64,000 nt of DNA from Paenibacillaceae bacterium GAS479 (GTDB lineage Bacteria > Bacillota > Bacilli > Paenibacillales > Paenibacillaceae). The position numbers and the translations under genes are program-made. Below, piece by piece: positions 34,150 to 43,276 of the stretch; the first letter of the stretch is position 1; the number at the start of each line of letters is the position of its first letter. The stretch spans positions 880,098 to 944,097 of the forward strand of contig LT629764.1 of NCBI GenBank assembly GCA_900105225.1. Direction: 5' to 3'. Below the pieces are notes generated by a model. The model made no database searches. It saw only the letters and a program-made list of their open reading frames with translations, and was not told where the DNA came from.

Positions 34150-36912
34150 TTGCGAATGTTATCCAACCGATTCGTCGGAAAGTCATATTGCTTATTGTTG
34201 TGCCTTCTTATCGCGACGCTTTCTTCCCTGCTCTCATTGCGTCCTCCGCTAACTTATGCCGCGATCGGCACAGATCCACTGTACGGAAAAGTACCCGGCC
34301 TCACCAAATATAGCAGGGTGATGATCTGGTACGGAACCAATACCGCTACTGGGACGCAGCTGAACACGCTCAAGACCTATGATCTTGTTATATTGGAGCC
34401 AACCATTAGGATTATAAACGTCGCCAAAAACCAATTTTATTTTGAATCGTTTACCCCGACTCAAGTCAATGAAATCAAACGCGGAACAGACGGCATATTA
34501 GCGACTGATGACGATGTCATCGTGCTGGCGTATATTTCCGTCGGAGAACTGGCCACCTCTGGCGTGTTCTCCGGATTTACGGGCAACATGACCATTCAGA
34601 ACGGGAAAGACGTCGGGCTTCTCCCGCCCGATTACAACGGCCCGAGTGGTCCGCTGCACGGACCAAACCCTTGGAGCTATAACACTAGCGGAAATTATAT
34701 CAACGTCGAAGGCGGCGCAATCCCGGACGGCACGTACAATACCGGCTATAACGGATATACTGGCATATCGATTTCGGAGGACTACTCTCAAACTGGGAAT
34801 CTGCTCAGCTGGGGCAACAACGGTTTAATGCCCTGGTATTTGGACCAGCAAGGAACCTGGGTGGCGGACTCCCGATATTTATACGGCGGGTATTGGAAAT
34901 CGGGGGACGGCGTCGTGGATACGAACAAGACGTATGGCGGCGGTTATATCAACGGCGGGGATCCCGCCTGGAAAAAATTGATCACCTTCATGACTGATAA
35001 GCTGGAGCATGATGCCGGTTATGACGGAGTGTTTCTGGACACGGTTGATACACCCGACCCGATAGGAGGAGCGGGACCTACCACTTCCTGGGGACCACGA
35101 GGCAATTTTGGGTTTACGGCCAAGGGGATGGTAGAGCTGGTGGAAGCCGTCAAGGCGGTGAACCCTTCCAAAATCGTCGCGGCAAACCGTGCCTATTGGT
35201 ATTTTAATCCCGACGAGGGCACCTCGCAGTTCGCTGCCCGGTATCGACATGCGATCAATATTTTCTTAACGGAGTCTTGGTACTACAATCCTTATATTAC
35301 CTCGGGGTCGAAGTTCTACGATGAAAATCCCACATTTGCAGACAACTGGAACACAAATTCTTCTTCTCCTTCTTATCGAAGCCGCGATAACTTCGGAGGC
35401 TTCTGGAAGGATTATATGAATGCACACGCGAATCAGCCGGACGGGTTCAATATCATCATCGCCGACTTTACCGTTCCAACGGCCGGCAAGGACAAATGGA
35501 TGAATCAAGTGGTGACCAATAGCGGATATATGGGCTATGACGTGAGCGGAGCAACCCACTTTGCGACTATGTACGGAGACGCGAAAAGTTGGTTGGACAG
35601 CGGCGGCTATCCGTCCCCATCTCTGGCGGGCATCCATCCGACCGATCTGTACGGCGGATTCAACATCGACGGCAATTTTGCCGACTGGGCGGGCGAAACA
35701 CCGATCTACAGCAATCCGGCCGGAAGCAATGGCAAAGGCATCACTCAAATTTATACCAAGTTCGTTGGTGATAAGTTCTTCATGAAAATTGACGCCAACA
35801 CGGCATTAAACCTGCAAAGCGAAATGATTTACTTTGATTCCGACAAAAAAGGTCCGACGGGCTGGCAAGGTGTTTCCTGGCCGATTACTCCCGACTCACG
35901 GATTTATTTTGAAAACGCGAATAAAGCTTATCTCGCTCCTCATGTCGCTGGCCAAGGAGACGTATTCAAGTTTCCGACCACTACGATCAGCAATAACGGC
36001 TGGCCTGTGATATTCAAGCAAAATGGCAATTCGGCGGAGTTTGCCTTCGATGCGGATTATCTATTCCCATCTACACTGGCGGGACAGGATATTTGGACGT
36101 GGTTCCGAGTTGCGAATTTCGGGGGATCTTCCGTCAAGTTTACAGTTCCCGGCGCACCGACCGTTCCAAGCGCTCCTGCCGGATTAACTGCGGCTGCCGG
36201 CAACGGGCAAGTCTCACTGAACTGGACTCCCAACCCGGAATCCAATGTTGCCGGATATAACGTGTACCGCAACGGCGTGAAAATCAATCCTTCCTTGATT
36301 ACGGCTACGACTTACACGGACACAGGATTGATGAACGGAACCTCATATAGCTTCCAGGTTTCAGCCGTCAACACAAGCAGCCTGGAATCGGCGCAAAGCA
36401 GCGCAGCATCCGCCGTGCCGGCAGCCGTCGCGTCTATTACGATCGACGGTTCCGCCAGCGATTGGGGGAGCATTCCCACTCTCGCCGCCGGCTCTTCGAA
36501 TGTTCAGACGTTAAAGGCCAGCAATAACGCAAGCCAATTATTTTTATTGGCGCAGGGCATAAGCCTGAACGTGAAAGGCCAATTTTTCCTGGATACGGAC
36601 AACAACCGCTTAACAGGCTACAACGCTGCTGGATGGACGACAAGCGGCGCCGAAAGTGGCGCTGAATACATGATCGAAAACAACATCTTGTACTACAATT
36701 TTGCTCCCGGTTGGTCTTGGACCCGCGTCCTCACATTGTCGGCTTCGGAATTCCAACGAAATAACAGTGCTGTTGAATTGTCTATTCCGTTATCCAGCAT
36801 GAGTCTCACAAGCGGCAATACGATACGCGTAGGGTATATCAGCAACGATTCGGCGACCAACCGGCTACCGGCTGGAGCAGCTTTGTTGCCAAGTTATACG
36901 CTGGGCGGCTAA
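34150..36912 (+). CDS. Secreted GH114-type glycoside hydrolase with accessory domains
   Basis: 920 residues. The start is TTG 34150 (or ATG 34156), behind AAGGAG; a longer frame upstream lacks a site. A signal peptide (YCLLLCLLIATLSSLLSL, cleavage likely after LTYA) is followed by a catalytic region to about residue 480 of the TM1410/GH114 type: SRVMIWYGTN, YDLVILEP, VIVLAYISVGEL, DGVFLDTVDTPD, KIVAANRAYWYFNPD. GH114 enzymes are endo-alpha-1,4-polygalactosaminidases. Residues about 500-665 hold a beta module beginning IDGNFADWAG; about 670-758 a fibronectin type III domain (APAGLTAAAGNGQVSLNW); about 762-920 a second such module beginning IDGSASDWGS. These modules may bind carbohydrate. The enzyme probably trims an amino-sugar exopolysaccharide. 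It is transcribed alone, after the BclB-like array. Confidence 0.85.
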   Translation: MRMLSNRFVGKSYCLLLCLLIATLSSLLSLRPPLTYAAIGTDPLYGKVPGLTKYSRVMIWYGTNTATGTQLNTLKTYDLVILEPTIRIINVAKNQFYFESFTPTQVNEIKRGTDGILATDDDVIVLAYISVGELATSGVFSGFTGNMTIQNGKDVGLLPPDYNGPSGPLHGPNPWSYNTSGNYINVEGGAIPDGTYNTGYNGYTGISISEDYSQTGNLLSWGNNGLMPWYLDQQGTWVADSRYLYGGYWKSGDGVVDTNKTYGGGYINGGDPAWKKLITFMTDKLEHDAGYDGVFLDTVDTPDPIGGAGPTTSWGPRGNFGFTAKGMVELVEAVKAVNPSKIVAANRAYWYFNPDEGTSQFAARYRHAINIFLTESWYYNPYITSGSKFYDENPTFADNWNTNSSSPSYRSRDNFGGFWKDYMNAHANQPDGFNIIIADFTVPTAGKDKWMNQVVTNSGYMGYDVSGATHFATMYGDAKSWLDSGGYPSPSLAGIHPTDLYGGFNIDGNFADWAGETPIYSNPAGSNGKGITQIYTKFVGDKFFMKIDANTALNLQSEMIYFDSDKKGPTGWQGVSWPITPDSRIYFENANKAYLAPHVAGQGDVFKFPTTTISNNGWPVIFKQNGNSAEFAFDADYLFPSTLAGQDIWTWFRVANFGGSSVKFTVPGAPTVPSAPAGLTAAAGNGQVSLNWTPNPESNVAGYNVYRNGVKINPSLITATTYTDTGLMNGTSYSFQVSAVNTSSLESAQSSAASAVPAAVASITIDGSASDWGSIPTLAAGSSNVQTLKASNNASQLFLLAQGISLNVKGQFFLDTDNNRLTGYNAAGWTTSGAESGAEYMIENNILYYNFAPGWSWTRVLTLSASEFQRNNSAVELSIPLSSMSLTSGNTIRVGYISNDSATNRLPAGAALLPSYTLGG

Positions 36913-36922
36913 TTGACGCACT

Positions 36923-36968
36923 AAGGGGGCTGGACGGCGTCATCTTCATGACGCCATCCAGCCCCCTT
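36923..36968. terminator. Strong convergent terminator
   Basis: Arms 36923-36943 and 36948-36968 (21 bases, one mismatch) with a 4-base loop, between the GH114 gene and the converging aldolase gene. AAGGGGGCTGGA/CCAGCCCCCTT ends give high stability. Confidence 0.85.
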
Positions 36969-36994
36969 ATGTTGGTGTAAGGAATGTAATTCGC

Positions 36995-37957
36995 TTATTT
37001 GTTGTGCAGAACTTCAGGCGTTGTCAGCTGATCGTAGAAATCAACGATCTTGTCCTGTTTCTCGGAACCACGAATCGCCATCGCAGAACGCGGATGCTCG
37101 TCGAGCAGGCCCGTCACCATGTATTCCATGATGTAACCCCACTCTTCCTTCTCGCGCAGTGGCAGCATATGCTTCTCGATCATCTCAAGTACAGGACGAA
37201 CATTGTACTTCGTGTTCGGCAAATGTGCTACCAAAAGCTCTGTGTTGCAGTTACCGGCGGCACGCCCCATGCCATAAACGCTAGCGTCGAGGAACTCCAC
37301 GCCCTTATCAACAGCAAGCAGCGTATTGGCAAACGCCAGCTGTTGGTTGTTATGTGTATGCACGCCAAGCTTTTTGTTCGGAAGATGCTGCTTGAACTTG
37401 TCAACCAGGTACCCGAAGTCGCTTGGCTTGAGGCTTCCGTAGGAGTCAACGACATAGACAACGTCTACGACGCTCTCGCTAATTGCTTCGAATGCTTCAA
37501 CCAGTTGGTTCTCCATCACGTTGGAGAGAGCCATGATGTTCAGCGTTGTCTCATAACCGCGTTCATGGAACAGAGTGACAAGCTCCAGAGCTTTGTCCAC
37601 ATCTTGGATGTAACAAGCGACGCGGATCAGATCAATCATGCTGTCAGCGCGCGGGAGAACATCGTTCTCATCCACACGGCCGATATCAACTAGCGCGGAA
37701 AGCTTCGTTTTGCCTTTGTTCGGGATGACCTTACGCAGGAAGTCATCGTTCAGGAAGCGCCAAGGACCTGCGGATTCCGCACCTTTGAGCAGCTTCGGAG
37801 AGTTCTTGTAGCCGATCTCCATATACTCAACGCCGGCCTCATCGAGGCTACGGTACAGATCTTGGACAAATTCAATGCTGAAGTCCCAATTGTTAACAAG
37901 GCCTCCATCACGGATGGTACAATCGACGATTTTGCTATTGCTGTTTTTTGCAGACAT
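36995..37957 (-). CDS. Aldolase catalytic domain (HMGL-like) protein
   Basis: A 320-residue TIM-barrel protein of the DRE-TIM/HMGL-like class: VDCTIRDGGLVNNWDFS (divalent metal Asp and catalytic Arg), YMEIGYKNSPKLL, VVDVVYVVDSYGSLKPSDF, KLGVHTHNNQQLAFAN (metal-binding HxH) and EFLDASVYGMGRAAGN. This is the layout of 4-hydroxy-2-oxovalerate aldolases and 2-isopropylmalate synthases, but it lacks the synthase C-terminal domain and a CoA-ligand partner. Such proteins occur with acyl or sugar nucleotide pathways; the substrate is unknown. It has no close partner gene. Confidence 0.82.
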   Translation of the reverse strand: MSAKNSNSKIVDCTIRDGGLVNNWDFSIEFVQDLYRSLDEAGVEYMEIGYKNSPKLLKGAESAGPWRFLNDDFLRKVIPNKGKTKLSALVDIGRVDENDVLPRADSMIDLIRVACYIQDVDKALELVTLFHERGYETTLNIMALSNVMENQLVEAFEAISESVVDVVYVVDSYGSLKPSDFGYLVDKFKQHLPNKKLGVHTHNNQQLAFANTLLAVDKGVEFLDASVYGMGRAAGNCNTELLVAHLPNTKYNVRPVLEMIEKHMLPLREKEEWGYIMEYMVTGLLDEHPRSAMAIRGSEKQDKIVDFYDQLTTPEVLHNK

Positions 37958-38063
37958 GGTTGCAGAACTCCTTACATTTATAAGGTTACGTTCATCCTAT
38001 AATACGGGAAACGGATGAAGAACGCAAAGAATTTTGTCGAGCCTGCCGCCAGCATCCGTGGGT

Positions 38064-39596
38064 TTAGTCCTTCAGAACAATATCCGCCAGCGTTCGAGCC
38101 ATCACGCCCGTCGCTCCCTTGCTCTCCCAGCCTCTGGCGCGACTGATCCATGCTGTTCCGGCAATATCAATATGAAGCCAAGGTTTTTCCTCTGCAAAAG
38201 CTCCAATGAACATGCCCGCAATGCTTGCGCCGCCGTCCCTGCCAGCTCCATTTTTCAGATCAGCCGCATCGCTGTCGAGCTGCTTGCGATATTCCGGATA
38301 AGCCGGCAAAGGCCAGACACGTTCTCCAGTCCGGACCGCCGACGCCTCCAACTGCCGACGCAGCGATTCGTCATTGCCCATGAAGCCGGATGCTTCCTCC
38401 CCGAGTGCTGCAACTACTGCACCAGTAAGCGTTGAAACTTCCACCAGTTTCGTCGCTCCGCGCTTCAGCGCGGTCGTCAAGCCATCCGCAAGCACCAGGC
38501 GTCCTTCGGCGTCGGTATTCACAATCTCTACCGTTAGGCCGTTCATCATCGTTATAACATCACCCGGCTTATATGCCCGCTCGGAAATCATGTTCTCAGC
38601 GGAAGGGATGACCGCGATCACGTTGGCCTTTGGCTTCAGGCTGCCGATAATCCGCATAGCTGCCAACACAGCCGCTGCTCCTCCCATATCGCCGATCATA
38701 TCCTGCATGCCTGGGGCGCGCTTGAGCGAATAACCACCGGTGTCAAAAGTAATGCCTTTACCGATCAGGCCCCATTTTTCCTCGCTGTTCGGATCGCCTT
38801 CATAATGCAGTACGATCATGCGCGGAGGATGCGCGCTGCCTTTGCCCACCGCCAGCAGTCCGCCCATGCCAAGCTCCTGAGCGGTCCACTCGTCTAGAAT
38901 CTCACAATCGAGCTCATACTGGGACGCCAACTGCTCCGCCTCTTCGGCCAATGACTCTGGCGTAAGTACGCTGCCAGGCAAATGCACAAGATCCCGCGCC
39001 CAAATCGTAGCCTCGCCCATAATGACGCCACGGTCGATTCCCTCGATCCACTGCGCCTTATGCTCGGCAGACGCATTCCCGCTCAGTTGGAACGAAACCT
39101 CCGCCGAATGCTGCGGCGTTGGCTCGCCAGACAGCGTTTTGCTCCGCTCATATCCGCCGAGCACTAAGCCCTCTACCAGCGAAGCTGCGGCATCGGCGGT
39201 AAGAATGCCACCCGTGCCGGAGTAAAGCTCTTCTGGCAGCAGCAAGCAGGCGCTGGCCGCCTTCTGGCTGCGAATCTCGCGTGCAGCAGCCGCTCCCAGC
39301 CGGCGCAGTTCATCCGTAGAGTCAGCGCCGCCGCCAATACCAATGAACGATACCGAACTTGCCGGCATCAGCCCCAACAGTGGCATCGTTAACACTTGCT
39401 CCACCGAAGCTTTGAAGCTGCCTCGCTGGAAACGCTCCTGCAGCGCCTGTTTTACAGCGGAATGAGCCAACGGATCCGCCTGATCACTGGTGCCCGTTCC
39501 ATGCTCCTGCTGAAGCTCAGCCGCCCTAACTGCACGGATGAGCAGATCGAATTCAGCAGCCTCCTCTACCGGTGTATGAATAAAGGTTAGTTTCAT
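38064..39596 (-). CDS. pepA: Leucyl aminopeptidase (M17 family)
   Basis: 510 residues. The C-terminal catalytic domain has the metal and active-site signatures of M17: GKGITFDTGGYSLK (Lys and Asp ligands), DMGGAAAVLAAM, and NTDAEGRLVLADGLT, the most conserved motif, with Asp, Glu and Arg. The N-terminal domain is the usual variable one. It is a cytosolic Mn/Zn hexameric exopeptidase for peptide turnover. It starts with MKLTFIHTP after AGGAAG. No operon partner is seen. Confidence 0.92.
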   Translation of the reverse strand: MKLTFIHTPVEEAAEFDLLIRAVRAAELQQEHGTGTSDQADPLAHSAVKQALQERFQRGSFKASVEQVLTMPLLGLMPASSVSFIGIGGGADSTDELRRLGAAAAREIRSQKAASACLLLPEELYSGTGGILTADAAASLVEGLVLGGYERSKTLSGEPTPQHSAEVSFQLSGNASAEHKAQWIEGIDRGVIMGEATIWARDLVHLPGSVLTPESLAEEAEQLASQYELDCEILDEWTAQELGMGGLLAVGKGSAHPPRMIVLHYEGDPNSEEKWGLIGKGITFDTGGYSLKRAPGMQDMIGDMGGAAAVLAAMRIIGSLKPKANVIAVIPSAENMISERAYKPGDVITMMNGLTVEIVNTDAEGRLVLADGLTTALKRGATKLVEVSTLTGAVVAALGEEASGFMGNDESLRRQLEASAVRTGERVWPLPAYPEYRKQLDSDAADLKNGAGRDGGASIAGMFIGAFAEEKPWLHIDIAGTAWISRARGWESKGATGVMARTLADIVLKD

Positions 39597-39680
39597 ATCG
39601 TCATCTTCCTTTCTTGAAAAAACACAAACAATTCGGCTTCGCCGCCCTTTGCTCCCGGTGTAGCTACCGCTTCACAAGCA

Positions 39681-39707
39681 AAAAAACCGGGATGCACCAT
39701 CCCGATT
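39681..39707 (-). terminator. Rho-independent terminator after the kinase
   Basis: ATCGGGAT and ATCCCGGT pair (arms about 39687-39694 and 39699-39706, minus strand) around a short loop, followed by a T run on the minus strand. It ends the kinase transcript just past its stop. Confidence 0.7.
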
Positions 39708-41090
39708 TTAAACTTTTTGCTCTGCGATTGGCAAATAGATCATAAACGACGTGCCTTCCCCCGCCACGCTCGTCACTCGGATCGTCCCGCTGTGGTTGCG
39801 TATGATGCGATAACTGACGGATAGGCCGAGGCCGGTTCCGGACTCCTTGGTCGTAAAAAAAGGATCGAAAAGCCGGTTCAGCGTGGCCCGATCCATGCCT
39901 TTGCCGTTGTCTTTTACCGTAATTTCCGCGAAGTCAGCCTTGCGCTTCAAAATAACGTCGATCCGTCCGGCCCGATCACCGTCCAATTCAGCAATAGTAT
40001 CCATCGCATTCTTGAACAGATTGAGCACTACCTGCTTGATCTGTTTGACGTCAATAGAAACCTGCAAATCATCTTCATACGATTCTAGGTAAATTTGGCA
40101 ATTGTGCATCAAGGCTTCGCTTTCACTGAGTAAGCTGACCTCTTTGAGCAGAGAGGTTAGCTGGATCGTTTGTTTCATCGGGGCCGTCGGCTTGGAAGAG
40201 TTCAAAAACTCATAGATGATGTCGTTGGCCCGGTCGATTTCGGCTACCATAATCTTGGCGTATTCTTCCTTACCCAAATCGACCAAAGCAGGGCGTAACA
40301 ACTGGATGAAACCCCTAATTGATGTAAGCGGATTTCTAATTTCATGTGCGATGGCGGCAGCGATTTTGCCAAGCATGGCCAGCTTGTCATTTTGGTAAGC
40401 GGTCTGCTCGATCTGTTTGTACTCGGAAACATCCTTCATACTAATCAGATAATCCCCGTCCAACTGATCACCATAAGTAGCTGTGATGAGCAGATGACGT
40501 CCACTGCTGTCTTGGAACTCAAAATATTTATTACGACGAACGATAATCTCCCGGTACAAGCGGATCAAAAGTCGCTTGGTTTGTCGCGTCAACTGAGAAT
40601 GACGAAGTATTTCAAGGATACTGCAGCCCACAAGCGTTTTACGAGGCGTATCGAGGAACTTGGCCATTTGCAGATTCATGAAGGTAACGACGCCTTCTGT
40701 ATCAAACAATGCAATGCCGCTGTCCATGTGCTGAAGTACGTTCTCGTACTTGCTCTTTACCCGTTCGAAGGAGCGATAGGAACGACTGAGCAGTTCTCGC
40801 ATCTCCGTATAGCGTTCGTCTGCCGGTCGCTCAGGCTGGTAGCGGAAGCGATAAGCAACCATCAGCTCAATAAGGAAAAGGAAGGAGCGGTTGTATAGCT
40901 CAAGCGCCTCTTCCGAATCCACATTCAGAATGATGTTTCGCATACTTTCCTCATGTATGGCGATAATTTCCTCAGGTCCAATGCTATGAAACATTTTCCC
41001 TAGTTCCGTTGCCTGGTACAGGGATGCCTCGCTCCCGCTGCGTATATATTCGGCAAGCGCCGGGAAATAGCGCTTTCGAATTGACTGCAT
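39708..41090 (-). CDS. Histidine kinase with RsbU-type N-terminal domain
   Basis: 460 residues, soluble. Residues 1-90 resemble the RsbU N-terminal (RsbT-binding) domain: KRYFPALAEYIRSGSEASLY, then ATELGKMFHSIGPEEIIAIH. Residues about 125-240 are a PAS domain (MDSGIALFDTEGVVTFMN). The HisKA box is IAAAIAHEIRNPLTSIRGF, and the HATPase domain has LNLFKNAMDTI, VKDNGKGMDRATL and TGLGLSVSYRII. The start is ATG 41090, which overlaps the stop of the upstream gene (TAATG) and has GAGAGGAG upstream; a longer frame to 41243 lies wholly within that gene. This is the general design of sporulation-type phosphorelay kinases but with a partner-switching domain at the front. No response regulator is adjacent. 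Confidence 0.85.
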   Translation of the reverse strand: MQSIRKRYFPALAEYIRSGSEASLYQATELGKMFHSIGPEEIIAIHEESMRNIILNVDSEEALELYNRSFLFLIELMVAYRFRYQPERPADERYTEMRELLSRSYRSFERVKSKYENVLQHMDSGIALFDTEGVVTFMNLQMAKFLDTPRKTLVGCSILEILRHSQLTRQTKRLLIRLYREIIVRRNKYFEFQDSSGRHLLITATYGDQLDGDYLISMKDVSEYKQIEQTAYQNDKLAMLGKIAAAIAHEIRNPLTSIRGFIQLLRPALVDLGKEEYAKIMVAEIDRANDIIYEFLNSSKPTAPMKQTIQLTSLLKEVSLLSESEALMHNCQIYLESYEDDLQVSIDVKQIKQVVLNLFKNAMDTIAELDGDRAGRIDVILKRKADFAEITVKDNGKGMDRATLNRLFDPFFTTKESGTGLGLSVSYRIIRNHSGTIRVTSVAGEGTSFMIYLPIAEQKV

Positions 41091-41509
41091 TAGCCTTGCT
41101 CCTCTCCGGTTGCAAACAGCTGGAGCTGTATTGGGGTCGAGTTCATGTAGTAGGAGGGCGGCAGCCATTTGCGGAACGTAATGCATGTCCCTACTCGGCG
41201 TGTGATTGCAATATCCCATTCCTCCGACCAAAGCGACTTCCATTCCTCCTCAAGCTCATGGGAGAAGCTGCAACTGCCGATCAGAGACCACTCCAGGCCT
41301 GCTTCCCCGGTATCCTTGCGTACTTCGCCTATCAACAATTGGCTTCGCTGATGCATCTCCACAAAACAGTTCGACAGCTCTGAAATAGCGTAGGCGATAC
41401 GAGTCTGATCAATAATTCCGAAGCCCAGCTCTCTTGCCAATACTCTACCTGTTTGGCGAGCTCTTATGGCATCCTTGACATTGCTAATGTTGAACAGTTC
41501 CATCTCCAT
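41090..41509 (-). CDS. RsbT-like switch protein, probably kinase-dead
   Basis: 139 residues. The N-terminal half matches RsbT/SpoIIAB-type GHKL proteins: ARQTGRVLARELGFGIIDQ and RIAYAISELSN. The end VGTCITFRKWL matches the last strand of RsbT. Between them the ATP-lid Gly motifs (DxGxG, GLGxGL) of true RsbT are missing, and the N-box Asn after ISEL is displaced (SNC in place of xRN). I therefore expect a binding role rather than serine kinase activity. The stop overlaps the start of the kinase gene by one base, so the two are coupled. Confidence 0.7.
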   Translation of the reverse strand: MEMELFNISNVKDAIRARQTGRVLARELGFGIIDQTRIAYAISELSNCFVEMHQRSQLLIGEVRKDTGEAGLEWSLIGSCSFSHELEEEWKSLWSEEWDIAITRRVGTCITFRKWLPPSYYMNSTPIQLQLFATGEEQG

Positions 41510-41719
41510 ACGAGCTTCGCCCCCTGTTCCTTCCTGTCAGGATCGCAGTCAAGCCGTCGATTCGTAAACTAATCATAGGATTCGCTGTCAACAAGTGTCA
41601 ATCGGAAATAATGTCGAATTATGCCATTTTTAAAGACGATTGGGCGATGGGCAATTCAGGAGCAACCGGGGCGACGGAAGTCAAAAAAGCGGAAAAAACT
41701 TGTCCGCTGTCGAATGAGG

Positions 41720-43276
41720 TTAATGTCCGAAATGCTGTTCCAGCCTTTCTTCCCATTCTTCCTCGATATCGTCCCATTCTTCCTCTGCTTCTTCCCACTC
41801 GTATTCGGCTTCTTCCCATTCTTCTTCGGCCTCTTCCCACTTCTCCTCGGCTTTCTCCAGCCTCTCCTCCTGCTCTTTCTGTTTCTCTTGTTTTTCCTGC
41901 TTGAGCTTCGTTTCATGCTCCTTTAAACGTTCCTCATCCTGCTTCTTCGCATCTTTTTTCCATTTTTCTTCAGCCTGTTTTAAGCGCTCTTCGGCTTCCC
42001 GAGCACTCCGCTCCAGCTCCTTGTGAGCCTTTTCCGCTTCCTCGCGCAGTTTTTCGATTTCCGCCTTTTTCTTTTTGAGCCAGTTTTCTTTTTGTTGTTT
42101 GGTGTATTTCTTCCATTCCTCAAGTTCCGACAACTCTGCCTGCCATTTATCCCACTCTTCCCGCTCTTCATGCTCCTCTCGGTCCTCTTCGCGAGATTGA
42201 TTGCGCTCCAAATCTGGAAGCGGTGTTAAATGCGACTCAACGGCCGAAACCTTGGGCTTAGGAAGATGCTTTTGAGATGTTGGAGGTGTTTTTGTAGATG
42301 AAGCTGATGGCTGCACTGCGGCAGGCTTTGTTTCTTCAGCTGATGGTTTGTCTTTGGAATGGTTCAGCTCCCCTGCTCCAAGCGACGAGGTTTTAGGCTT
42401 GGGAGTTGGAGACGGGGCTGTTGAAGATCCTGAAGATCCTGAAGCCTCCGAAGCTCTCTCCTGCTTCTCTTTCTCCAACAACCGGTTCAGCTTATCTTGG
42501 TTAAGCTCCTCAGCGTCCCCTACCAGTGCACCTATACCACCTTTCCAAGTCGCTGCAGCTTGAAGCGGCTTCGTGCGGAATTGGTCCAGGCTGACCGAAT
42601 AACCTTCGTCCTTGGCGAGCAAATAAACGGTCATCTGACCCGTCGAAAGTCCTAGATCCGCCGCCTCATCCATCACTCCGGGAGTAGATTCTATCTGCGT
42701 AATCTTTACATTCGCATCGCCCGATTGGGCCGCAGCTTTCTGGAATGCAGCCTTTGCTTGCAAATTAAGATCACTCAACAGTTCTTTTGCTGCTCCGTCC
42801 AGCCGGACTCCGGCGAATACGATATTAGCTTGATCTCCGTGCAAATAGGATGTGTCCGCCAATTGACTCGCTAGGCGGTCCATCACCTCAGAGACTGGCC
42901 TGCCTTCATACTTCAACGCCTCGACAAAAGGAGTTGCGTCTTTGTTGACCGCGCGCAGCGATCGAACTTTAAGTTTTTCATCAACCCCGAGCTCAAAGCT
43001 GGGGTTAACGTCCATGCTGAGATAAGCGACAACGGGACGAGCCTCGGCTCTTACGGCCAACATAGCGGGAATAGCGATCAGCAGTGCCAGCGCGGCAGCC
43101 GCTGCAGGCAACCACCAGCTCATTTTTACTTGGCGAAGCCGTCCCTCCGGAGCCAGCCAAACCTCTTGGCCGGTCAGTTCTCCCCCGTTGCTTCTTATTT
43201 TGCGGAAACGGCCATCAGGAGTGAGCACGATGAGCTTGCTCCCCTTGACCTCCAGCACGATGCCCTTTCCGTTCAC
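41720..43276 (-). CDS. rsgI: Anti-sigma-I factor RsgI with a long charged helix
   Basis: 518 residues. Residues 1-50 are the cytoplasmic RsgI N-terminal domain that binds SigI (GKGIVLEVKGSKLIVLTPDG, GQEVWLAPEGRL). A membrane helix follows (WWLPAAAAALALLIAIPAM). Residues about 80-250 form the conserved RsgI middle domain (VAYLSMDVNPSFELGVDEK). Residues 265-355 are a Ser/Pro/Lys low-complexity linker. The last 160 residues are almost only Glu, Lys, Arg, Trp and Ala: an extended charged helix with EEWEEAE-type heptads ending EERLEQHFGH. The start overlaps sigI's stop by 4 bases. RsgI proteins carry sensor domains outside; here the helix takes that place. Confidence 0.9.
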   Translation of the reverse strand: MNGKGIVLEVKGSKLIVLTPDGRFRKIRSNGGELTGQEVWLAPEGRLRQVKMSWWLPAAAAALALLIAIPAMLAVRAEARPVVAYLSMDVNPSFELGVDEKLKVRSLRAVNKDATPFVEALKYEGRPVSEVMDRLASQLADTSYLHGDQANIVFAGVRLDGAAKELLSDLNLQAKAAFQKAAAQSGDANVKITQIESTPGVMDEAADLGLSTGQMTVYLLAKDEGYSVSLDQFRTKPLQAAATWKGGIGALVGDAEELNQDKLNRLLEKEKQERASEASGSSGSSTAPSPTPKPKTSSLGAGELNHSKDKPSAEETKPAAVQPSASSTKTPPTSQKHLPKPKVSAVESHLTPLPDLERNQSREEDREEHEEREEWDKWQAELSELEEWKKYTKQQKENWLKKKKAEIEKLREEAEKAHKELERSAREAEERLKQAEEKWKKDAKKQDEERLKEHETKLKQEKQEKQKEQEERLEKAEEKWEEAEEEWEEAEYEWEEAEEEWDDIEEEWEERLEQHFGH

